Assembly: GCA_027382625.1 (NCBI GenBank)
Contig: JAJKFJ010008472.1
Location: 1 to 15,473 of the forward strand
Length of the DNA: 15,473 bases
Reading direction: 5' to 3'
Source: Tetmemena sp. SeJ-2015
Lineage: Eukaryota > Ciliophora > Spirotrichea > Sporadotrichida > Oxytrichidae
Positions 9,022 through 15,473 of this stretch are shown piece by piece (within the stretch, counting starts at the first letter, position 1; each line of letters starts with the position of its first letter). Under the pieces are notes generated by a model. It had not been told where the DNA came from. It was given only the letters and a program-made list of their open reading frames with translations, and made no database searches. A program made the translations under genes and the position numbers.

Positions 9022-9754
9022 TCATCCTTAAACTAGTATGTTGATCTGATTGTAAATTTAATACAGAGAGAGATACTGATAGAAAGGATGAGTTAGTCTT
9101 TTGAGGAAGTCTCTATAATCCTAATTCAGTTATTTTTCTTTAGTTCCTGCATTATCCCTAATTTCACTTTTAATTTGTTAAATGCCACTCGAAGTAATGG
9201 CTTCCTCATTAAACAGAAGCGACGATCTAGAATACTCAATACGCGGCTTGAAATTTGCCACTATGAAAAAACAAGTTTTCGGTCCGTGTCCAGAAGCAAC
9301 ACATGCCCAGGGATACCTCTGATACATGATTAGATATGTACGAATATTAAAATGAGCTGAGAAATACCTTAGGTGCGTAACCAATGAGTATTCGGACAGT
9401 TTGTTGCGTGAAAAAGGGATGAGTAATGTTTTCGTTATGCATATTCTGGATACTCCGAACTAGAGCCTTCAACATATTAACTAAATAACCCTGACTTGGC
9501 TTAATTTTCAAGAACTCAGCAAGTGTGAGGTTGAATGATCTCCTCATGAGCATAAAGTTTGACAAGCACAAGTAAGTATACTCTATCTCATTACTGCTGG
9601 GCAGCTGTAGATCTTCCAAGTAATAAAATAATTTAAAGGACCTACAGATGTTGAGAATTTCAGAAAATTTTAATTTGCCTCTACATTGGAGCCATTGTAG
9701 GAGAAGCGAGATATCCTCTTTAAAAAGAAAAGGGTATCTTGAGGTCCTCTACAT
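9022..9754 (-). CDS. Protein-kinase-like protein with degenerate catalytic motifs, one frame break
   Basis: From ATG 9754-9752 the frame gives a region rich in hydrophobic helices and strands (FKEDISLLLQWLQC, SFKLFYYLEDLQLP, YTYLCLSNFML). Then comes ALVRSIQNMHNENITHPFF, which sits where kinases have the helix and catalytic loop 'IH..NI.HRDL', and VRILIGYAPKVFLSSF, in the place of the strands leading to DFG. The HRD Asp and the DFG motif are both missing, so a pseudokinase is likely if the fold is right. At about 9300-9350 the frame changes; the second part (RIEYSRSSLLFNEEAI to DYRDFLKRLTHPFYQYLSLY, five TAA/TAG Gln codons) ends at TGA 9024-9022. The break needs removal of 3n+1 bases; I found no convincing pointer pair, so it may be an unresolved IES or a true frameshift. 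The frame is also open upstream of the ATG to beyond 9830, where it overlaps plus-strand kinase sequence; hence this start. G+C is clearly above the flanks. Confidence 0.55.
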
Positions 9755-9888
9755 TTTAATCAGCCTCAAGATTGCAGCATCAGTAGCTCCAATCTAAATT
9801 ATAAGCTGCTCATTAGATTCAGACGCACGCTCCGTTTACTGCTCTTCAAAACGTGGAATACGGTAGAGCAGACGAGTTGATAGCTCTT

Positions 9889-9922
9889 GTTTAATTATTA
9901 AGAATGATAAAATTATTTTTGA
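9889..9922. other. Candidate IES, 34 bp, pointer GTTTA (copy 1)
   Basis: GTTTA at 9889-9893 recurs at 9923-9927. Removing 34 bases shifts the frame by one and joins LIALV to YTLMIMTKEEMEW, restoring the kinase sequence. Copy 2 has an interruption at the same codon (12964-12996). Confidence 0.75.
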
Positions 9923-10087
9923 GTTTACACTTTAATGATAATGACTAAGGAAGAAATGGAGTGGGCGAAGGTGCCCATGCATTAGATTAATTCTATAATT
10001 TATTTCTCTCTCTCTCAAAGGATTTACATTTCTGAGAAGAAGAGATATATTTGCGAGGATTTATATTTTAATAAGGATGATTTTACC

Positions 10088-10410
10088 TTAAAGACATTTA
10101 AATTGTAAATTATTTATAATGAGAGTCTTATTATTTTACCCTAAATAAGATCTAAAGTTAATAAAGATTAAGATTAAATAATATGGAGGGGTTCTTAATT
10201 ATAAAAATCTAAATCATAAAAATAGAGGTTAATGTAAGAATAAGCTATAACTAGAACTAATAAGAAAGAATATTTCAATTTCGAGTTAAAGATTTGACTT
10301 AATTTTTCTGTAAAATTAAGTAGCTGCAATTATCTACCTGCTATGATTGAAATGAGATTCTTTAAAGATTTCAGTTATTTACCCAAAAAAATTAATTTTA
10401 TTTTCATTAT
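10088..10410. other. Candidate IES, 323 bp, pointer TTAAAGA (copy 1)
   Basis: TTAAAGA at 10088-10094 recurs at 10411-10417. Removal joins GAT-GAT-TTT-ACC-TTA-AAG to AAA-AAT-TCT-ATA in frame, although the upstream and downstream frames differ in the raw sequence. The interior is very AT-rich and does not align with the corresponding 442 bp segment of copy 2, while both flanks do. Confidence 0.75.
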
Positions 10411-10870
10411 TTAAAGAAAAATTCTATAGCTATCAACAAACGACTATTTAAGATTTAAAAAGTAATTAGAAAGTCTAAACAAACTTCAATTCAAAAGCGT
10501 AGATGCTATCACTACGAATTAATTGGATAATTAAAGTATAAATAATGAATTCAAAGGATTTTACTATGAAGTAGTTGGATTGCGTATAAGTATATAACGG
10601 ACTCTTATAGAGCTTGAAAAATTTGTGATAAATACTTTTTTTTATTGAAGTGCACGATTTTTAATTAATTGCAACATAAGTTTCTTTTTGGTTATCTAAT
10701 GTATTAAAATGTATCTAAAATTCAAAATTTTATAATTATATATTTATAAGAAATCTAATTTAATTATTTTTTATAAATTCTTAAAATTATTTTTATAATG
10801 ATAGATGCTCCAATTCTAAATCTATAGGAAAAATCTACTAATTTTTATCTTAAAGAAGTAAAATCGAGTT

Positions 10871-11120
10871 TATGAAGCTGCATTTCTCAAATTTAAATTA
10901 TTAAAAATTGATTTTAATAAAACTCTTACTTTAGGAAATGTCATATTATGATAGTGCTTCAATGAGGCAAAGATTTCACAGAGAGATAAGGGCTTATACT
11001 CTAATTTTGCATCGTTAATCTAAAAAATATACTTTAGATAAATATAAGATTACCCTAACATGTCTATCCATAGTTAATTTTAGAGATTACCATTTTTATT
11101 ATACTATTGATGAATATTGA
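10871..11120 (+). pseudogene. Possible third kinase-like relic (N-lobe-like)
   Basis: A frame from 10871 reads YEAAFLKFKLLKIDFNKTLT, and another from ATG 10938 reads MSYYDSASMRQRFHREIRAY, ending in NFRDYHFYYTIDEY before TGA at 11118-11120. The order (strand with Lys, helix with REI..Y, strand ending in IDEY) resembles the N-lobe of a protein kinase. The evidence is pattern only; there is no paralogue here to compare, and the frames are too short to stand alone. Confidence 0.25.
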
Positions 11121-12149
11121 AATGCAGATATAATTTGATACCTCTCTCTTAATTAAATTGGTATGGGAAAATTGAGTTTTGCAGCTAAAATTATAATTTT
11201 GTTAAATTGGATGAGGTTCATAATTTCCTCAATTAGTTCATAACCTTTTTAAAAATATCACTTTTCTCATGATGCAGCGCTAATATTTACTATCTTTATT
11301 AATCTTCTAAAAATGCGCAGAAACAATATTTGAATTACAATTTTTTATTTGGAAGATACTACTTAGCTATAAATGTGTACGCATTTAAATTCCTCATTAA
11401 ATTTTCATTTCACTTTTATCTCAATGGAATAAAAAATTTGTTTTAATTGATCTATATGTGATTAAAATACTTTGAAAGAACTATGAAATTATTTATTGAT
11501 CAATAATTAAAGATTATATTACTTAAGGATTGGATATTAGCATTTTATTATAATTATAATTTTGCAAATTGAATCAAAGGACTTCCGCTTTGGATTCTTA
11601 TGGAATAAGACATTTAAATTAATTCCATGGAATATCTCTATTTGTCATTTAAATTTATTAAAATGCTAATTTCATATTTTACGAAATCTTAATAAAAATA
11701 TTTTATCTTAGATAATGAAATTAATCAATATATTTAATTAGAAGTATCAATTTCTGAAATAAAAATTTAAACAAAACTATTTTCAATAGAATCCTTTATG
11801 AATAGATTATAAAATACTGCTTTTTTATTATAGGAAGAAATTAAATTAAAATAAGAGAGACCTGAGACGTGGGAGAATTTGCCCGCGCATATTTAAAGAG
11901 GCGGCTTTAAGCTAGAATATAGCGAAATAATTCACTAAGGATCTATAATTCCTTAAATTTTAAATGCACAACAATTCAAATATTTATTAAAGAATTAATT
12001 ATTTTTATTACGATTAAAGGAGAAATTTATTTATACATACAAAAAATTACATTTTTTTCTTCATAAATCAGATTTGAAACTAAAGATAAAAAAATCCAAA
12101 ATCTACAAATATATTTTTAAATAAATTTATTTCAGCATTTTGAAATAAA
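11121..12149. other. AT-rich stretch, no supported gene
   Basis: Several short protein-like frames occur (for example around 11290-11420), but none carries a motif I can name. A small patch at 11866-11915 is richer in G+C, without a visible feature. This DNA precedes the ATG of the copy 2 kinase and would hold its promoter if it were expressed; I see no defined promoter element. Confidence 0.4.
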
Positions 12150-12211
12150 ATGAACAAAAATTTTATCTTAAAAAAATAAAATTCTTGTCCAAATTTATTG
12201 TTTAAAAAAAC

Positions 12212-12224
12212 ATATATCTATGGG
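12212..12224. other. Possible very short IES, 13 bp, pointer ATAT
   Basis: ATAT at 12212-12215 recurs at 12225-12228. Removal joins LLFKKTY to VASYKVKD in frame. The join leaves no glycine loop, and ATAT repeats are common in AT-rich DNA, so this may instead be a simple frameshift. Confidence 0.35.
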
Positions 12225-12483
12225 ATATGTAGCATCTTACAAAGTAAAAGACAGCGAATAAAAATTTGCTGTAAAGTTTGAAGTTCTAAAAAATTAACAA
12301 AAATAGCTAAGTTTAGATGCACTCACACTCAAAAAACTAAAATTATATCCACTTATTAAACTTAAAGAGCTGGCAGAAAAGAAAGGGACAAGCCCAGCTA
12401 TGGTTCCAAATTATTACTACCACGGCTTTCTGCAAAGCAACCCAGATAAACTCCCCAAATAAGACTTTGCAATCCTTATAATG

Positions 12484-12505
12484 GATCTTAATATATTACT
12501 ATTTA
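12484..12505. other. Candidate IES, 22 bp, pointer GATC
   Basis: GATC at 12484-12487 recurs at 12506-12509. Removal shifts the frame by one, skips the frame that would hit TGA at 12514-12516, and joins AILIMD to QLEEQLPQFQRKELL, a plausible kinase hinge and helix. The core is pure AT-rich. Confidence 0.65.
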
Positions 12506-12600
12506 GATCAGCTTGAAGAATAACTCCCTTAATTCTAAAGAAAGGAGCTTCTATACAATCCATAGAAAAGCGATAAGGAAAATAATTATTTTAATAAAAT

Positions 12601-12628
12601 GTTTAAACAATCAATTATCGATCAATAG
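12601..12628. other. Candidate IES, 28 bp, pointer GTTTAA
   Basis: GTTTAA at 12601-12606 recurs at 12629-12634. Removal joins NYFNKM-F to KTLACSMF in frame, leading directly into the helix before AIKSIHELGYIH. Confidence 0.65.
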
Positions 12629-12688
12629 GTTTAAGACTTTGGCCTGCAGCATGTTTTGAGCCATTAAGTCTATTCACGAATTGGGCTA

Positions 12689-12716
12689 TATTCATTAAAT
12701 ATGCATTGAATTATTT
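12689..12716. other. Candidate IES inside the kinase catalytic loop, 28 bp, pointer TATTCAT
   Basis: TATTCAT at 12689-12695 recurs at 12717-12723. In the raw sequence AIKSIHELGYIH is in one frame and HRDVQEKNFLL in another, with the His codon present in both pointer copies. Removing 28 bases yields GYIHRDV, the canonical catalytic loop. This is the clearest single IES in the window. Confidence 0.85.
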
Positions 12717-12963
12717 TATTCATCGAGATGTTTAAGAGAAAAACTTCTTGCTCAAGGATGGAGAGACTTTTCTGATTGATTTAAAGATACATAAATACTT
12801 AATATAACTTTTATATTTCAAGCATGCAAAAAGCTTGATAGATGATAAGGGAAAGTTTTAGAAAAGATAAGACAGCTCCTCCAACAGAGCTTCTCTGCTA
12901 CACGCGCCATTAATTGCACTCCAAAATGTGGAGTAGGGCAGAGTAGATGACTTGATCGCTTTA

Positions 12964-12996
12964 GTTTAATATAAGCAAGGTAAAATTTATCCTTGA
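12964..12996. other. Candidate IES, 33 bp, pointer (A)GTTTA (copy 2)
   Basis: AGTTTA at 12963-12968 recurs at 12996-13001. The segment contains an in-frame TGA (12994-12996). Removal keeps the frame, deletes that stop and joins DDLIALV to YTLMMMTKEEMEW, the same junction as in copy 1. Confidence 0.75.
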
Positions 12997-13154
12997 GTTT
13001 ACACTTTGATGATGATGACTAAGGAAGAAATGGAGTGGATGATAGTGCCTAGGAACTTAGATCGCCACTTATTTTATTTCTCTCTCAGAGCAGCTACATC
13101 TATGAGAAAAAGAGAAACATGACTGAGAATTTTATTTTTTAGGATGACTTTACC

Positions 13155-13596
13155 TTATAGAAGAAAAAACTTTATAAATAATTCTTGTCTTTTATCTTCA
13201 AAAAGTATATAAATTATTCACTTGTTTTGCTTGACAAATTTATATGATAAATCTATCATCAAATATAATTTTTTAAATAAAATTCAAAGTGTGAATGTTC
13301 TCAATTTTAATTATGAAAACAAATTAGACCCCTAGTATAAAATGATGATAATGAATTATTGAGTATAAAAAAGAATAATCAAGTTCCAATCTAGAGATCA
13401 GACTTAATTAAGCAACTCAAGCATATAAAATGATGAATAATTTTTTTTAAATATATAGAGAGAATTAATTTTGATTAATTTAAGTTAGGAAGTATCTAAG
13501 GAATTATACTCTGTTAAATTATAGCTATAACTATCCGTTTCTTTTTTTTATATAATTTAATATATACTTTATCAGATCAAGTTTTTCGATATATTT
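13155..13596. other. Candidate IES, 442 bp, pointer TTAT (copy 2)
   Basis: TTAT at 13155-13158 recurs at 13597-13600. Removal joins DDFTL to CSITINKRLFKI in frame, exactly where copy 1 has its 323 bp segment. The interior is AT-rich and shows no clear alignment to that of copy 1. The four-base pointer alone is weak evidence; the shared position makes the case. Confidence 0.7.
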
Positions 13597-13794
13597 TTAT
13601 GTTCTATAACTATCAATAAACGATTATTCAAGATTTTAAAATACTTAGAAAGTCTAAACGAAATTCAATTCTAAAGCTTTGATGCTATAGCACAATGTTT
13701 GCTTGGATTCCGATCTAATTTATTACTTAAACATCAATAGATTTAGTAAAGACAGTTTAAATATCTCAATTTTAATTCTTTAGACATCTTTTGA

Positions 13795-14650
13795 TAAAGA
13801 ATTTAGTATCAATATCAAATATATATTCTGTTTTTATTAAAATTATTTCGCCAATCTAATCATTTTTATTGTATTTTACTCTAAATCCTAACAGAAGCAG
13901 CTCTTTTTAATTTTGACAACATGGATCTCGCTGATCGTAGAATTTCTAGTCGATTTTATTTTAATGTTGTTGTATATAGACTACTAAATGATTGAAGGAA
14001 TGTTTGAATAGCTAGATCAACCTCTAATGCCAAAGCTAGTATAGCAAATAATGTCTTTACAAATTATTAAAGTAAAAGAGAAGGCCACATTATAGCTGGT
14101 TTCTTTAGATTTATCAGCTCTAGGTGAGATCAATCGGGGTTTCAATTCCTAAAATAAAAACTAACCTCAAAGAGAGAGCCTTATATCCTTAGAAACCAAT
14201 TCTATAAATAAATAAATTTAAATAAATTAGAGCACGAGGTCATCAATTATCCAAAATGAGAGATCCAAATTAAAAAATTATCAGTCTTATATTTTAAAAA
14301 ATAAAAGGTTAAAAAAGAATAACTAATTAATTGGTATTATTTTAGCAATTTAGAATCAGAAAATTTTGTCAAATCCAAAATGAAAAAGATATAAAAAAAA
14401 TGGTTGATTTAATTTAAAATTTGCATTATCTTCATTTTATTTTATAAAATAATGCAAAATTAAGAGAAAAGATAAAGTTAAGGATTAAATTAGATAGATT
14501 ATAAATATAAATTTAAGTCTAAGACTTTTGTCAAAGCAAATTCTACATTCAAATGAGTTATCCCACCTTAAAATGTAGCTATCTAACCTTAAAAACAAGA
14601 GATAAAAACCGAATAAAAATAGCTTGCTAAACTTATTATAGGAAGGATAC
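13795..14650. other. AT-rich stretch with ambiguous open frames on both strands
   Basis: A plus frame is TGA-free from 13475 to the TGA at about 14381, with a protein-like, Gln-rich part after 14000 (MPKLVQQIMSLQIIKVKEKA). A minus frame in another register is open over about 13430-14030 and shows a purine-any-pyrimidine codon trend at 13900-14150. They cannot both be coding, the first part overlaps the copy 2 kinase tail, and neither shows a family motif. Frames of this length occur by chance here, so I leave the region unassigned. Confidence 0.2.
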
Positions 14651-15470
14651 GGGGGGGGGCCTTTCCTCGTCATCCACTTTTTTTTTGAAAATATGAAAAA
14701 TCACGATCTAGTCTAAAATCAGCCAAAAACACCAAATTTTTAGTCCAAATTCAAATTCAAAATGCCTATCCTACTCATATTCTATATTTTAGAGTATCTG
14801 GGGAACCTTGAACGAAAACGGATTTCGAAAAAAATTATATTGTCAATGAAAGATCATATAATTAAATAAATTTAAAACCTTTATGAGTAGATAGAGTATA
14901 AGATTTCTACTTTAAAAAAATTAACTCATAGATCTTTTATGTTTTATTTAAGAGCTATAGAATTCTCTTCTTACTTGAGGCTCCTCTTAAAAGCTAGTTA
15001 ATCTAAAATTTAAATTTAAATCTATTTATATTTATTGCAACCATTTTTTCTCTATGTAAACATGACAAATGAAGAAGTCATTTTTTATTTTATCTATCTT
15101 CAAAGATTTTATAATTAATAAAATAGATATTTATTTTAAATTACTTAAAGCTTATTTGCAAGAATATTTATAACAATAAATGACTTTAAGCATGAAATAT
15201 CTTTGTTGGTTATAAATAAATGATTTTTAATAATCTTTGAAAAGAAATAAAGGTTATTATTCTTTATAATGTCGCTTTAAAGATAAAATTTTCAATCCCG
15301 ATGATCTAAAAGAATTATGATAATTAATCTAAAATAAAGAATATGAGTAGGATATACATTTTGAATTTGAATTTGGACTAAAAATTTGGTGTTTTTGGCT
15401 GATTTTAGGCTAGATCGTGATTTTTCATATTTTCAAAAAAAAGTGGATGACGAGGAAAGGCCCCCCCCCC
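14651..15470. mobile_element. Inverted-repeat element (family B, copy 2), 820 bp, recent
   Basis: Left arm 14651-14796 and right arm 15328-15470 are inverted copies with only a few differences: G9 then CCTTTCCTCGTCATCCACTT, GATCTAG, AAATCAGCCAAAAACACC, AATTCAAATTCAAAATG and CCTACTCATATTCT appear in both. The tips are runs of nine G and ten C. The 530 bp interior is AT-rich with no transposase. The close arm match implies a much later insertion than copy 1 at 3905-5217. The right end falls three bases before the window edge, so any target duplication cannot be judged. Confidence 0.85.
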
Positions 15471-15473
15471 AAG

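Larger units (their letters stand above)
9781..10520 (+). pseudogene. CK1-like kinase, C-terminal lobe only (copy 1), with two IES-like interruptions
   Basis: Frame from about 9800 reads HAPFTALQNVEYGRADELIA, matching copy 2 (HAPLIALQNVEQGRVDDLIA). Differences lie mainly in third codon positions, so this strand is coding. The pattern resembles the 'EQ.RRDDL..L.Y' segment of casein kinase 1. Taking out 9889-9922 gives ALVYTLMIMTKEEMEWAKVP, the expected continuation. Taking out 10088-10410 joins KDDFTLK to KNSIAINKRLFKI in frame. No TGA remains in the joined frame up to about 10460, where a one-base difference from copy 2 shifts it. The N-lobe and catalytic loop are absent; directly upstream lies the head-to-head minus-strand gene. 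It is either a truncated paralogue or part of a scrambled locus whose other segments are elsewhere. Confidence 0.65.
12150..13794 (+). pseudogene. CK1-like protein kinase (copy 2), interrupted by up to six IES-like segments and broken
   Basis: In order: start region from ATG 12150; strand with the ATP-binding Lys in KFAVKF (codon 12274-12276); NYYYHGFLQSNPDKLPKQDF leading to FAILIMD, the strand before the hinge; AIKSIHELGYIH, then the catalytic loop HRDVQEKNFLL (Asp codon 12727-12729, Asn 12742-12744); FLID followed by LK in place of DFG (Asp 12778-12780); and QNVEQGRVDDLIALV, typical of casein kinase 1 relatives. The tail LFKILKYLESL fits the last helix of that family. Frame changes at 12212-12224, 12484-12505, 12601-12628 and 12689-12716 disappear when the segment between direct repeats is removed; 12964-12996 and 13155-13596 behave likewise. 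TGA 12657-12659 lies between SMF and AIKSI and is not explained; a roughly 7-base deletion relative to copy 1 before 13120 shifts the frame to a TGA at 13120-13122. Hence a pseudogene. CK1 kinases phosphorylate Ser/Thr; activity here is doubtful. Confidence 0.8.

Noticed and set aside
9300..9355. Direct repeats AGGTAT and TCAG as possible IES pointers in the minus-strand kinase-like gene
   Set aside because: Distances of 51 and 38 bp do not give the frame change needed (3n+1) to join the two protein-like parts.
14040..14170. Resemblance to a mitochondrial large-subunit rRNA segment (TAGCTGGTTTCTTTAGATTT)
   Set aside because: Only one short conserved-looking word is shared; the flanks do not follow the rRNA, so a nuclear mitochondrial copy is not supported by eye.
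13475..14381. 300-codon TGA-free plus frame
   Set aside because: With TGA as the only stop in DNA this AT-rich, one or two such frames are expected by chance; it overlaps the kinase tail in another frame and competes with an open minus frame.
1..15473. Bacterial features: operons, ribosome binding sites, CRISPR arrays, tRNA genes
   Set aside because: Genetic code, composition and telomere repeat indicate a ciliate germline; no tRNA cloverleaf or CRISPR-like spaced array was seen.

Overview
The window looks like germline (micronuclear) DNA of a hypotrich ciliate of the Oxytricha/Stylonychia kind. Three things point there. (1) Protein-like stretches read through only when TAA and TAG are taken as glutamine and TGA is the only stop; for example, a protein-kinase catalytic loop reads HRDV-TAA-EKNFLL at 12721-12753. 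(2) An internal tract of the hypotrich telomere repeat, G4T4, lies at 628-650 next to a Tc1/mariner-type transposase reading away from it, which is the layout of a TBE (telomere-bearing element) end. (3) Gene pieces are cut by short AT-rich segments bounded by direct repeats of 4-7 bp ('pointers'). Removing one pointer copy plus the segment restores the reading frame, as expected of internal eliminated sequences (IESs). All of this was read by eye; no search was run.

Layout. 1-650: right end of a TBE-like transposon, with a decayed transposase on the minus strand and the telomere-like terminus. 651-2777: AT-rich non-coding DNA with one small inverted-repeat element (1295-1759). 2778-5837: a 3.06 kb foldback-like element (family A) with about 430 bp terminal inverted repeats that carry arrays of a GC-rich ~20 bp repeat. 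Nested in it is a second inverted-repeat element (family B, 3905-5217), and nested in that a GC-rich ~540 bp segment with its own 22 bp inverted ends (4309-4847). 5838-9020: mostly featureless AT-rich DNA, with a 32-33 bp tandem repeat at 7701-7892. 9022-9754 (minus): a kinase-like coding region with degenerate motifs. 9781-10520 (plus): C-terminal part of a casein-kinase-1-like kinase, copy 1. 12150-13794 (plus): a fuller but broken paralogue, copy 2. 14651-15470: a second, much fresher family B element.

The most interesting content is the pair of kinase copies. Both are interrupted at the same two codon positions by pointer-bounded AT-rich segments (34 and 33 bp; 323 and 442 bp). The flanks align and the interiors of the large pair do not. 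Copy 2 has up to four more such segments (13, 22, 28 and 28 bp), one of them inside the catalytic loop. Copy 2 also carries an unexplained in-frame TGA and a small frameshift, so it is probably a germline-limited pseudogene. Copy 1 lacks its N-terminal lobe in this window and starts head-to-head with the minus-strand kinase-like gene.

Limits: with TGA as the only stop in DNA this AT-rich, open frames of 200-300 codons arise by chance, so I call genes only where motifs, paralogue comparison or composition add support.
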